Source: Acidimicrobiaceae bacterium (GTDB lineage: Bacteria; Actinomycetota; Acidimicrobiia; Acidimicrobiales; RAAP-2). From it: a stretch of DNA of 9,007 nucleotides. Below are positions 1 through 6,561 of the stretch, piece after piece. A model generated the notes under the pieces. The model was not told where the DNA came from, did no database searches, and saw only the letters and a program-made list of their open reading frames with translations. The translations under genes and the position numbers were made by a program. Numbering within the stretch: the first letter of the stretch is position 1; each line of letters opens with the position of its first letter. Where the stretch lies: contig PLSY01000220.1 of NCBI GenBank assembly GCA_003164275.1, positions 5,378 through 14,384 of the forward strand. The letters run 5' to 3'.

Positions 1-500
1 GCGTCCAGGTTCGACAGCGGCTCGTCCATCAAGAAGGCGTGAGGGACACGAACGATCGCTCTCCCCATGGCCACCCGTTGGCGCTGGCCGCCGGAGAGCG
101 CTCCAGGTTTCCGCTTCAGGTACGGCTCTAACCCGAGTGTCTTGGCCGCTTCGGCCACGAGCCGAGTGATCTCCTCCTTGGGGACCTTGCGCATCCGCAG
201 GCCGAACGCCAGGTTCTGGGCGACGGTCATGTGCGGGTAGAGGGCGTAGTTCTGGAAAATCATGGCGATGTCGCGGTCTTTGGGCGCCAGGTCGTTTACC
301 AGCTGCTCCCCGATCCGGATCGTCCCGCTGGTCACATCCTCCAGCCCAGCGATCATCCGCAGCACGGTCGACTTGCCGCACCCGGACGGCCCGACAAGAA
401 CCATGAACTCGCCGTCTGCGATCTCCAGGTTCACGTGATCCACGGCTTGGACGCCGCCCGGGTACGCCTTGACGACGTTGTCCAACTTGATCTTGGCCAT
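1..500 (-). CDS. Sugar ABC transporter ATP-binding protein, MsmK/UgpC/MalK type (C-terminus beyond window)
   Basis: This is the ATP-hydrolysing subunit of a CUT1 carbohydrate importer, acting on the cytoplasmic face as a dimer with the two permeases. The 166 visible residues hold a complete nucleotide-binding core in order: Walker [10 protein letters not shown] (37-45), Q-loop [11 protein letters not shown] with Q83, signature LSGGQ (135-139), Walker B FLMDEP (156-161) and D-loop SNLDA. The start [16 protein letters not shown] is supported by an AGGAG ribosome site 6 bases upstream. The regulatory OB-fold C-terminal domain of this family lies outside the window. It follows the GH130 gene after a gap of about 107 bases on the same strand. 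Family ATPases often serve several sugar transporters, so it may not be dedicated to this operon, although its position suggests that it is. Confidence 0.95.
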   Translation of the reverse strand, partial: MAKIKLDNVVKAYPGGVQAVDHVNLEIADGEFMVLVGPSGCGKSTVLRMIAGLEDVTSGTIRIGEQLVNDLAPKDRDIAMIFQNYALYPHMTVAQNLAFGLRMRKVPKEEITRLVAEAAKTLGLEPYLKRKPGALSGGQRQRVAMGRAIVRVPHAFLMDEPLSNLD

Positions 501-518
501 TGGCTTCTCCTACCTGTC

Positions 519-548
519 CGTCCCGAAGGCCTGTTCGTCCCGAAGGCC
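519..548. repeat. 13-bp direct repeat, two copies 17 bp apart
   Basis: The 13-mer CGTCCCGAAGGCC occurs at 519-531 and again at 536-548. It lies in the 107-base gap between the GH130 stop codon and the ATPase start, just upstream (minus-strand sense) of the ATPase ribosome site. It may be a chance tandem duplication or a tandem protein-binding site. No function can be assigned. Confidence 0.5.
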
Positions 549-607
549 GCGGGATCCGCGTCCGTCGTTGGGAGTCGTTGGCTGGTTCGCGAGGAAGCGC
601 GACGGGC

Positions 608-1690
608 TCATCTCTCGCCTCCGACCCGCTCGAGCGCGGCCACACCGATACTCGAGTCCGCCATGCCGTAGAAGACGTACGGCACGCCTTCGATCTCCTC
701 GATGGCCGTCGGGAACACCACGTTCGACGCCGCACCGATACACTCGTCGGCTGTGGTCGGCTCGAGCATTGGCTGCGCGCTGCGGGCCACGACATGCGCC
801 GGGTCGGCGGCGTCGAGCAGCATCGCTCCGGCGCAGTAGCGCGCGTCGTGCTGGGGTCCCCACCTTTCGATCAGTGTCCCGGACACGCCGTGGTGGATGA
901 GAAGCCAACCCTCCGCTACGCGCCGAGGAGGCGGCCCGGCTCCGATCTTGAGGATCTCGAAATCGTACTCGGGCAGCGCAACCAAGCGATGAGAGCCGAC
1001 ATGGGTCAGAGCTCTGACGTCGTTGAGGACGGCCTCGACCGGCACGTAAGAGATCCATATGCCCGGTCGCGGATCCTCGATTCCCGGAGGGGGGAAAACG
1101 TTGCCGGATCCGACGATCATCCCCAGATCCCACGTCGGTCGGTGCAGTAACGCCAGGCAAGGACGACCGTCTCGGTCGGGTATGGGCTCTGGGAAGAACA
1201 CGGCGTCTTTGTTGGTGTAGAGATTGAGATCGACGCCCAGTCGCGGGTCGTGCTCGAAGTGGACCGGCCCCAGACGCCTCCATGTCCTCATGTCTTCTGA
1301 GACGGCCAGCGCCGGTCTCGGCCCCAACGGGCCGAAGGCCACGTAGGCCATGACATGGATCTCGAGGGCGGGGATCCAGGTAGCGCGGGGATCCTCGACG
1401 CCGGCATGGTCGTTTGACCGTTCCCACCCTTCATCGGGGGATAGTGCTAGGCCGTCACGGCGGACCCCGACCGGGCGGCCATCGCGAACCAGTATCTCCG
1501 CCAGGCCGATTCTCGACACGTTCCCGGCCGCGACCATCCGCGGCAGCAGCCAGAGCCGGCCGGCCCGGTCGCGCCCGCTAGCCGGGTTGAGGACTCCTTC
1601 GGCTTCGAATTCGGCGTGCGGGTCGGCCGACATCACCACGCCGAGGCGGGTCAGCCGGTACGGCACGTCCGTTGTCGGCGGGTCGGTCAT
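608..1690 (-). CDS. GH130 family beta-mannoside phosphorylase/glycosidase
   Basis: This cytoplasmic 360-residue enzyme has no signal peptide, and its length fits the GH130 five-bladed beta-propeller family. GH130 landmarks occur in order: EGVLNPA (31-37), GVEDPRATW (97-105) with the expected catalytic acid D100, NKDAVFFPE (160-168), LLHRP (181-185), GWLLIHHGV (261-269), NVVFPT (323-328) and FYGMAD (340-345). GH130 enzymes phosphorolyse or hydrolyse beta-1,4- or beta-1,2-linked mannosides. H183 and R184 could contribute to phosphate binding, but I cannot decide between phosphorylase and hydrolase or name the linkage. The ATG follows the stop of the upstream permease by one base, with AAAGG overlapping that end, so translation is probably coupled. 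Its place inside a sugar importer operon supports cleavage of the imported oligosaccharide. Confidence 0.88.
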   Translation of the reverse strand: MTDPPTTDVPYRLTRLGVVMSADPHAEFEAEGVLNPASGRDRAGRLWLLPRMVAAGNVSRIGLAEILVRDGRPVGVRRDGLALSPDEGWERSNDHAGVEDPRATWIPALEIHVMAYVAFGPLGPRPALAVSEDMRTWRRLGPVHFEHDPRLGVDLNLYTNKDAVFFPEPIPDRDGRPCLALLHRPTWDLGMIVGSGNVFPPPGIEDPRPGIWISYVPVEAVLNDVRALTHVGSHRLVALPEYDFEILKIGAGPPPRRVAEGWLLIHHGVSGTLIERWGPQHDARYCAGAMLLDAADPAHVVARSAQPMLEPTTADECIGAASNVVFPTAIEEIEGVPYVFYGMADSSIGVAALERVGGER

Positions 1691-1691
1691 C

Positions 1692-2591
1692 TCAGCCTTT
1701 CACGGCGGAGCCGATATCGGGGGACACGAAGTACCGCCCGAATACGATGATCAGCAGGACCGCAGGGAAGGCCAGGACGAAGGCACCGGCCAACACTGCA
1801 CCGAATGGATTGGTTGCGGTGGCCGACACCGTGCTCATGTAGTTGGCCAGGGCCACCGCCAACGGCTGCAGGCTCTGCTTTTTAGTGATGAGGAATGGCC
1901 ACAGGAATTCGTTCCAGGGGCCGATGAAGGTCAGGAGCATGGCGGTGATCAGTGCCGGGCGAACCAGCGGGATGGCGATCCGGGTCAGGATCTGGCGTTC
2001 GCTGGCGCCGTCGATCCGCGCCGCGTCGAAAAGCTCTGGGGGCAGCTGCATGAAGAACTGCCGGAAAATGAATACCGCTGTCGAGTTGATGGCGAACGGT
2101 GCGATCATTCCCAGGTAGGAGTCGCCCAAGCCGTAGTTGCGCACAACGAGCACGTACAACGGGATCATCAGCAGCTGGAAGGGGACCATGAGCAACACCA
2201 GCATCACCGCGAAGAGCAGGCCGCGCCCTCTGAAGTGGAGCTGAGCCAGGGCATAGCCGGCGAGCACGCCGAACACCACGGTGCCCAACAGGACACCGCC
2301 AGTGAAGATCCCCGAGTTGACCAGCGCCTTGCCCAGCTGCAGCGCCGCATTGATCTGGCTGTAGTTGTGCAGCGTCAAATTATGCGGCTGCGGCAGCACC
2401 CCGCTCAGGGAGGTGTTCTCCTTCTTCTGAAGCGATCCCACGATCATGTAATAGAAGGGAAAGAGAAAGACCATCGCCGCGATCACCAAAGGGATCAACC
2501 GCGGCCAGGAAAGGCGACGACGCCTCCGGGGGCCGGGCACCTCGACGGCGGGCTCGGTAACCCGCGGGGGAGCCTGCTCGGTCATGGTCAT
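1692..2591 (-). CDS. Carbohydrate ABC transporter permease, MalG type (CUT1)
   Basis: This is the second transmembrane subunit of the sugar importer. The 299-residue protein has a short basic cytoplasmic N-terminus (PRRRRR, 21-26) and then about six hydrophobic segments, the first near 31-52. The cytoplasmic coupling loop ELFDAARIDGAS..I..IAIPL (186-209) is the EAA motif that contacts the ATPase. Length and order after a MalF-like gene are typical of the MalG group. Its start ATG overlaps the stop of the upstream permease as ATGA (2588-2591). A second Met codon two codons downstream is a possible alternative start. The downstream GH130 gene starts one base after its stop. Confidence 0.95.
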   Translation of the reverse strand: MTMTEQAPPRVTEPAVEVPGPRRRRRLSWPRLIPLVIAAMVFLFPFYYMIVGSLQKKENTSLSGVLPQPHNLTLHNYSQINAALQLGKALVNSGIFTGGVLLGTVVFGVLAGYALAQLHFRGRGLLFAVMLVLLMVPFQLLMIPLYVLVVRNYGLGDSYLGMIAPFAINSTAVFIFRQFFMQLPPELFDAARIDGASERQILTRIAIPLVRPALITAMLLTFIGPWNEFLWPFLITKKQSLQPLAVALANYMSTVSATATNPFGAVLAGAFVLAFPAVLLIIVFGRYFVSPDIGSAVKG

Positions 2592-3541
2592 GCGTTTCTC
2601 CTCTGCACGAACTGCACGACGGCGGCCACGGCCAGCACCCCGAGGGTCAGGATGACGCCGAGGGCGGACGCGAAGGCCGGGCGGTTTTGCTCGATGCCGG
2701 TCTGGTAGATGAGCAGAACGGGCGACACGGACTTACCGTTAGGGCCGCCCCCTCCGGTCAGTAGGTACGGCTCGGTGAAGAGGTTGGCGCCGGTGATGAT
2801 GGCGAGGAGAAGGACCAGCGTGGTCACCGTCCGCACGCCGGGGACGGTGACGGAGCGGAACCGGTGCCACCACGACGCCCCGTCGATTTCGGCCGCCTCG
2901 TACAGCTCCTTGGGGACGTTCTGCAGGGCGGCCAGGTAGAGCAGGATGTAGAAGCCCATGGACTTCCAGGTGACGTAAATGGCGATCGACGGCATTGCCC
3001 ATGTCTCGTTGACGAGCCACGACGGGACCGGCGCCAGCGATCCGAGCGCGTTGTTGACGATCCCACCAGAGCTGAACATGAACAGCCACACCCCGATCAT
3101 TGCCACGCTGGCGGTGACGTAGGGGACATAGAAGGCTGTGCGGAAGAACGTCTTGAACGGAATTACCGCGTTGAGCGCCGTGGCCACCAGCAGGGCCAGG
3201 ATGACGGTCAGCGGTACGTTGATGAGCAGAAAGACTCCGACGTTGACGAACGACTGACGGACTTCGGGATCCTGGAGCACGGCCCAATAGTTGGCGAGCC
3301 CTACCCACGGGCGGGCCACGGCCACCCCAGGAGCGGTGAAGAAGTAGTTGTGAAACGAGATCCACACCGCCAAGATCAACGGGTAGGCGAACAGCAGAGT
3401 GACAAACAGCAGGTAGGGGCCGCCGAAGAGGATCCCGATGGGCTGACGCCCCAGGAGCACCCGGCCGACGAGCCTTGCTCTGGAGATGTGCGGATCGGGT
3501 GACTCCGGCCGTGATGCGGTCGGCGTCGCCACGACGGTCAT
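2588..3541 (-). CDS. Carbohydrate ABC transporter permease, MalF/UgpA type (CUT1)
   Basis: This is the first transmembrane subunit of the importer, 317 residues long. After a polar N-terminal tail (1-35) come about six hydrophobic helices, the first around 38-62, with others near 102-125, 139-157, 183-206, 238-252 and 291-312. The EAA loop ELYEAAEIDGASWW (212-225), continuing to VTVPGV (231-236), is the binding site for the ATPase. The motif TGGGGPNGKS (262-271) is common between late helices of this group. It overlaps both neighbours by ATGA: the binding-protein stop at 3538-3541 and the MalG-type start at 2588-2591. Substrate specificity comes mainly from the binding protein and cannot be read from this sequence. 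Confidence 0.95.
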   Translation of the reverse strand: MTVVATPTASRPESPDPHISRARLVGRVLLGRQPIGILFGGPYLLFVTLLFAYPLILAVWISFHNYFFTAPGVAVARPWVGLANYWAVLQDPEVRQSFVNVGVFLLINVPLTVILALLVATALNAVIPFKTFFRTAFYVPYVTASVAMIGVWLFMFSSGGIVNNALGSLAPVPSWLVNETWAMPSIAIYVTWKSMGFYILLYLAALQNVPKELYEAAEIDGASWWHRFRSVTVPGVRTVTTLVLLLAIITGANLFTEPYLLTGGGGPNGKSVSPVLLIYQTGIEQNRPAFASALGVILTLGVLAVAAVVQFVQRRNA

Positions 3542-4845
3542 GAGCCCTGATCCGCGCCGGCCGACTTCGACGAGACGAGATTGTTGATCGCCTTAGCGGC
3601 AGCCGACAGCGCGGAGTCCGGACTGCGCTGACCGAAGATGACCGCCTTCGACCAGTCGTCACGGAAGACCTGCCAGACCTCGATTGAGTTGGCCACGTTG
3701 GGAACCTCGACCGTGTGGGCAGCCTCGGCGCCGAACTCCGCGTACGCCGGATTAGCCTTGTAGTAGGCCGCGTACAGCTGCTGCTGGCCTTGTCGCATGG
3801 GCATCTGCCCCGTCATCGACAGGAGTTTGCCGTCCTCCGCGACGCTGGTGGAGTACTTCATGAACGCCCACGCCGTAGCCCGGTTCTGGCACGACGCGTA
3901 CATGGAGATACTCTTGGCATCACTGAACGTAGGAACGGTGTCGGACGTATTACCCGTTACGGTCGGCAACGGCACGACACCCCAGTTGACCTTCCCCTGG
4001 TAGTCGGCGATAGCCCACGGGCCCACAATGGCCATCGCCGCGGTCCCATCCGCGAACGAGTCACCGTTGTAGGTCTCTTTGCCGGCAAGGTGGTCCGCGT
4101 AGAGCTGCGCCCAGAACGTAGCGACAGCGTCGCCGGCCGCGTCGGCGAAGGTCGACTTACCGTTCTCGACCAGCGACGTGCCGCCCGTCTCGGCCACGTA
4201 GAGCGGGTAGAAGTCGTACCACGACTGGTAGAACTCGCTGGACGGGGCCGGATAGATGGCGTACTCGGCCGCGTGCGAAGAGACCAGTTTCTTGGCCGTG
4301 GCCAGGAAATCGGCGTAGGTGCTCAGGGGCGGGTCAGAGGTACTGATGCCGGCCTTGGCGAACTCGGTCTTGTTGTAGAAGATCATGACCGGGTTCGTCT
4401 TCCACGGCAGCTGGTAGTAGAGGTTGTTCGGTGACTTGTACACACTGGCCGTCGCCCCGCTACGAGCCTCGATGTACGCGGCGCCGCCGGGAAAGTCGTT
4501 CAGTGGCACCAGGCCGCCCTCCTGCTCGAACGTCGGCACCGCCGCCGGAGCGGTGTTGTAGATCAGGCAAGGCTCGCTCCCCGCGGTGATGGCCGCGCCG
4601 ATGACCTCTTCGGAGGACTCGGCCGCCGGGATCTGCTGTCCAGACACCTTCTGCGTGGGATGGACGGCGTTCCACGAGGCAACCACCTGTTCACCCCACG
4701 CGATCTCCTGGGCGTTGTTGGAATACCAGATGCTGATCGGCCCGGTAGCACCGGTCGCAGTTTTCGCATTCACGCCCTGTGAACCACATGCGACCAGGCC
4801 CGTCGCCATGATGGCAATCATGGTCACCGGCCACCCGATCTTCAT
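3538..4845 (-). CDS. Extracellular sugar-binding lipoprotein of ABC transporter (MalE-like)
   Basis: This solute receptor captures the sugar outside the membrane and delivers it to the permeases. I choose the ATG at 4845 rather than the in-frame ATG at 4863. From 4845 the protein opens with a compact lipoprotein signal, MKIGWPVTMIAIMATGLVAC, with lipobox LVAC and C20 as the lipidation site. This ATG also overlaps the upstream stop as ATGA, as at the next two junctions. The mature 415 residues look like the bacterial extracellular solute-binding fold, with IWYSNNAQE near the N-terminus, WKTNPVMIFYNKTEF in the middle, AMAIVGPWAI later, and a tryptophan-rich C-terminal lobe. No strong Shine-Dalgarno precedes the start, which fits coupled translation. 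The ligand is probably an oligosaccharide; a mannoside is inferred only from the GH130 neighbour. Confidence 0.93.
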   Translation of the reverse strand: MKIGWPVTMIAIMATGLVACGSQGVNAKTATGATGPISIWYSNNAQEIAWGEQVVASWNAVHPTQKVSGQQIPAAESSEEVIGAAITAGSEPCLIYNTAPAAVPTFEQEGGLVPLNDFPGGAAYIEARSGATASVYKSPNNLYYQLPWKTNPVMIFYNKTEFAKAGISTSDPPLSTYADFLATAKKLVSSHAAEYAIYPAPSSEFYQSWYDFYPLYVAETGGTSLVENGKSTFADAAGDAVATFWAQLYADHLAGKETYNGDSFADGTAAMAIVGPWAIADYQGKVNWGVVPLPTVTGNTSDTVPTFSDAKSISMYASCQNRATAWAFMKYSTSVAEDGKLLSMTGQMPMRQGQQQLYAAYYKANPAYAEFGAEAAHTVEVPNVANSIEVWQVFRDDWSKAVIFGQRSPDSALSAAAKAINNLVSSKSAGADQGS

Positions 4846-5201
4846 ACTCGTGACCCGGAGCATGCGGGCAGTTGAGGGTACTTGCTCAACTTGCGGTCAA
4901 CGACGCCGATCGTCGGAGCCCAGCGGAAGACCACCATCCACAGCCCGATCGCCTGGATGGCGACCCCAAAGACAACGATGACCCGCCAAGTGGCGAAGGG
5001 CGAACACATGAGCGCTGCACCAGCCGCAAACAGCAGGAAGTCTGCAAAAGAGGTGACACGCCAGAAGTAAAGCCGGGTCCGGCTCGAGCGAGCGGTGAGC
5101 GCGCCTGGAGGTGCAGGATCGCGACCGGCCGAGTCCACCATGAAAGCCGACACCCTTCGCTCCTGCACGGTCAGTGCGACCTTGTCGTCGGGTGGACCCA
5201 T
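4842..5201 (-). CDS. Small two-helix membrane protein, unknown function, first gene coupled to sugar operon
   Basis: I do not recognise this 119-residue protein. It has a polar N-terminal part (1-44) and then two adjacent hydrophobic stretches: FADFLLFAAGAALMCSPFA (52-70) and VIVVFGVAIQAIGLWMVVF (74-92). A short tail with basic residues (RKLSK, 103-107) follows. The ATG at 5201 is preceded by GGAG four bases upstream, which supports this start; Met21 is a possible alternative. Its TGA overlaps the ATG of the sugar-binding lipoprotein as ATGA (4842-4845), so it is probably translated together with the importer. Its first 31 bases overlap the end of the truncated ABC ATPase frame. It could be an accessory membrane component or a remnant of a larger membrane protein. 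The coding assignment rests on hydrophobicity, codon choice and junction geometry. Confidence 0.65.
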   Translation of the reverse strand: MGPPDDKVALTVQERRVSAFMVDSAGRDPAPPGALTARSSRTRLYFWRVTSFADFLLFAAGAALMCSPFATWRVIVVFGVAIQAIGLWMVVFRWAPTIGVVDRKLSKYPQLPACSGSRV

Positions 5202-5527
5202 GACTCCGGCTTTCCATCGCTGGTCTGCTCCTGGAAGACGAGCCCGATGTGGCGGCGGACCGACTTGGCCCGGGTGGCCACATCGAAACCGGCGACCGTG
5301 GCCCGGCCCGACGTCGGGAGGGCCAGGGTGCAGAGCATTTTGATGGTCGTCGCCTTGCCAACGCCGTTCGGACCCAGGAAAGCGAACACCTCGCCCTGGC
5401 CGACCGAGAAGTCGATGCCGTCGACGGCGGCCAGGTCGCCGTAGTCTTTGGTGAAGCCCCGGACGTCGATCGCAAGCGGCCTCGTATCCGACTCTCGTAG
5501 CTCCAGATGGTTGAGTGTAAGACTCAT
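5171..5527 (-). pseudogene. Truncated DrrA-type ABC exporter ATPase
   Basis: The 118-residue frame begins as an ABC-2 type (DrrA/CcmA-like) ATPase: VRGFTKDYGDLAAVDGIDF (22-40), a Walker A region GPNGVGKAT (52-60), and the Q-loop GLVFQEQ (95-101). It then leaves the family pattern and stops at residue 118. A full family member runs to about 300 residues with a signature motif, Walker B and switch His, all absent here. The Walker A Ser/Thr that holds Mg2+ is Ala59 (GKA instead of GKT or GKS), so ATP hydrolysis would be impaired even without truncation. The start at 5527 has a good GGAGG site 9 bases upstream. This is most likely a decayed gene, with a deletion or frameshift soon after the Q-loop. 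No partner permease is visible. Confidence 0.8.
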
Positions 5528-5726
5528 CAGCCGTCGCCTCCAGCATGGTGCTCCGGCCCGCCAAGTTGCCTTGTGCGCCCTCCGTCTATGCATCCCATAA
5601 CCAGATCATGGCACCATCTCGAGGGTGCCCATAGGGCCGAAGGTCCCGATCGTTAGGATCATTGTCCAACACGGGTCGAGAGGTTCATGGAACGGCCGGG
5701 TCACCGGGTCGTGATGTTGCACCGTC
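5528..5726. other. Intergenic region upstream of the truncated ABC ATPase
   Basis: About 200 bases lie between the ATPase-fragment start and the residual helix-turn-helix coding of the antitoxin-like gene. It holds the GGAGG ribosome site for the ATPase fragment (5537-5541). An imperfect 17-bp palindrome occurs at 5595-5611 (CCATAACCAGATCATGG). I could not fit a convincing -35/-10 pair on either strand and see no gene here. Confidence 0.4.
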
Positions 5727-5756
5727 CCCGAGCGCATCTGCCAGCTGACGTTGGGT
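5727..5756 (-). other. Residual helix-turn-helix coding after an in-frame stop
   Basis: Directly after the TGA at 5757-5759, the same frame reads TQRQLADALG. This is the first-helix-and-turn pattern of XRE-type helix-turn-helix domains, which commonly follows an ARIAKG-type segment with a Leu at the stop position (KG-L-TQRQLADALG). Beyond it the frame (DGATSRPGDP) no longer resembles the family and ends in TGA. I read it as the leftover of the DNA-binding domain of the neighbouring antitoxin-like gene. Confidence 0.6.
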
Positions 5757-6032
5757 TCATCCCTTGGCGATGCGCGCCTTTACGAGGGCACCGGCCAGTG
5801 CCGCCAGCGAGGCGGCTTCGACTGTGGTCTGCGTGCCGGATCGGAGGAGTTCGTACTCGTCGATCTCCGCTTCGAGGTCGGCGGCCTGGGAACGCAGCGC
5901 TGCAAGCTCCAATGCACGACGCTTGCGGCCGCCCGGAGCCCTGATCGGTTCCTTCCCGAGGTTGGCGATCGCCTCTTCGAACTTCGCCAGGTGGGCCTTC
6001 GTGGCCCGGTACTGCACTTGGTTGGTGATCAT
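5757..6032 (-). CDS. Antitoxin-like coiled-coil protein, N-terminal part of an XRE-type regulator (prematurely stopped)
   Basis: The 91-residue product resembles the N-terminal half of small XRE-family regulators of toxin-antitoxin type. The features are MITNQVQYRATK at the start, a basic linker (GGRKRRA), a predicted coiled coil RSQAADLEAEIDEYELLRSG (48-67), then a helix ending in LVKARIAKG. In such proteins the DNA-binding domain would begin here, but TGA interrupts the frame and only a 10-residue trace follows. The start is strong, with AAGGAGG 8 bases upstream. The ATG overlaps the stop of the upstream gene as ATGA (6029-6032), a layout common for paired toxin and antitoxin genes. It may still be expressed as a coiled-coil protein without DNA binding, but I regard the locus as inactivated. 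Confidence 0.7.
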   Translation of the reverse strand: MITNQVQYRATKAHLAKFEEAIANLGKEPIRAPGGRKRRALELAALRSQAADLEAEIDEYELLRSGTQTTVEAASLAALAGALVKARIAKG

Positions 6033-6217
6033 TGTTCGATCCTCCTTGGGTCGATCACGATGATGCCCTTCAATCCTGTGTCCCGCTCGTTCTGGAAGCA
6101 CTCGGCAAAGACCAGTTCGCTCGCCCGTTCCACGACATTCGGAAGAAGCTCCCCTCCGAATCGCTCTTTCTGTGCCCTCCGGCCGTTCGGGAAGTCGAAG
6201 AAGATGGCATTGAGCAT
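6029..6217 (-). pseudogene. 3' fragment of unknown gene paired with the antitoxin-like gene, cut by the IS element
   Basis: The frame reads AIFFDFPNGRRAQKER, then FGGELLPNVVERASELVFAE and CFQNERDTGLKGIIVIDP, and stops in an ATGA overlap with the antitoxin-like gene. I do not recognise the family. The composition looks protein-like and the overlap suggests a two-gene unit, so the lost full gene is a candidate toxin partner. The only upstream Met (6215-6217) lies inside the left terminal repeat of the insertion element, so host coding starts at about 6210 and the apparent start codon is supplied by the IS. The missing N-terminal part may be the fragment at 7466-7650 beyond the element. Confidence 0.6.
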
Positions 6218-6235
6218 CCCCCGGTTTGACGAACA
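6211..6235 (+). repeat. Left terminal inverted repeat of the IS3-family element
   Basis: This 25-bp repeat starts TGAGCATCCCCCGGT and matches the reverse complement of 7441-7465 at 19 of 25 positions, including nine consecutive bases TCCCCCGGT. It carries the Met codon that now opens the truncated host gene on the minus strand. Confidence 0.8.
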
Positions 6236-6243
6236 CCTGAACT

Positions 6244-6258
6244 GAGGTGGTGCACCTC
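6244..6258 (+). repeat. Short hairpin just inside the IS left end
   Basis: GAGGTG and CACCTC form a perfect 6-bp stem around a 3-base loop, located about 15 bases before the orfA start codon. Small hairpins here could limit read-through transcription or translation of transposase from outside the element. No function is proven. Confidence 0.4.
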
Positions 6259-6273
6259 GGGACGGAGTCCTTG

Positions 6274-6561
6274 ATGCCACGACCTCATCCGCCGGAGTTC
6301 CGCGCTCGAGCCTTCGGATTGGCCCGAGAGCGAGCCAAACCGATCGCCTCCCTGGCCCACGACCTCGGGATCTCGGAGAGCTGCCTGCGTAACTGGGTGG
6401 CCAAGGCCGACATCGACGAGGGCCGCAAGGAGGGAGTCAGCTCCGCCGAGCGGTCCGAGCTGATGGAACTGCGCCGCAAGCTCCGAGTCTCGGAGATGGA
6501 GAACGAGATCCTCCGGCGAGCAGCGGCGTACTTCGCCAGGGAGAACGTTCTCCCAAAATGA
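6274..6561 (+). CDS. IS3-family transposase OrfA (helix-turn-helix protein)
   Basis: This 95-residue DNA-binding subunit recognises the element ends. A helix-turn-helix KPIASLAHDLGISESCLRNW (22-41) is followed by a leucine-zipper-like region (about 62-88, with LMELRRKL and MENEILRRAAAYFA). The zipper lets OrfA and OrfAB oligomerise. The ATG at 6274 is chosen because GGAG lies 6 bases upstream; an in-frame GTG at 6247 overlaps the hairpin and is less likely. The stop overlaps the orfB start as ATGA (6558-6561), after an AAAA run that could promote frameshifting to make OrfAB. The frame looks intact, unlike orfB. Confidence 0.9.
   Translation: MPRPHPPEFRARAFGLARERAKPIASLAHDLGISESCLRNWVAKADIDEGRKEGVSSAERSELMELRRKLRVSEMENEILRRAAAYFARENVLPK

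Noticed and set aside
510..1427. Long minus-strand frame of 305 codons overlapping the GH130 gene
   Set aside because: Arg-rich and lacking any motif. The GH130 frame through the same DNA carries clear family motifs, so this is a shadow frame of GC-rich coding.
1350..2708. Plus-strand frame of 452 codons, rich in His, Gln, Glu and Asp
   Set aside because: It is antisense to the MalG-type permease and the start of the GH130 gene. Its composition is the mirror of a hydrophobic gene, with no domain or ribosome site.
2864..3502. Plus-strand 212-codon frame antisense to the MalF-type permease
   Set aside because: The permease frame has membrane helices and an EAA loop. The antisense product is a charged low-complexity string typical of shadows.
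3715..4434. Plus-strand 239-codon frame antisense to the sugar-binding protein
   Set aside because: The binding-protein frame is well supported. The antisense frame is Arg/Val-rich with no recognisable domain.
4846..4863. Upstream ATG at 4863 as the start of the sugar-binding lipoprotein
   Set aside because: No ribosome site precedes it, and it adds six residues to a signal peptide that is already complete. The ATG at 4845 shares an ATGA overlap with the preceding gene like the neighbouring junctions.
5595..5611. Imperfect 17-bp palindrome as an operator for the truncated ABC gene
   Set aside because: Only the outer bases and scattered inner positions are symmetric and no paired promoter could be fitted, so it is not called as a regulatory site.
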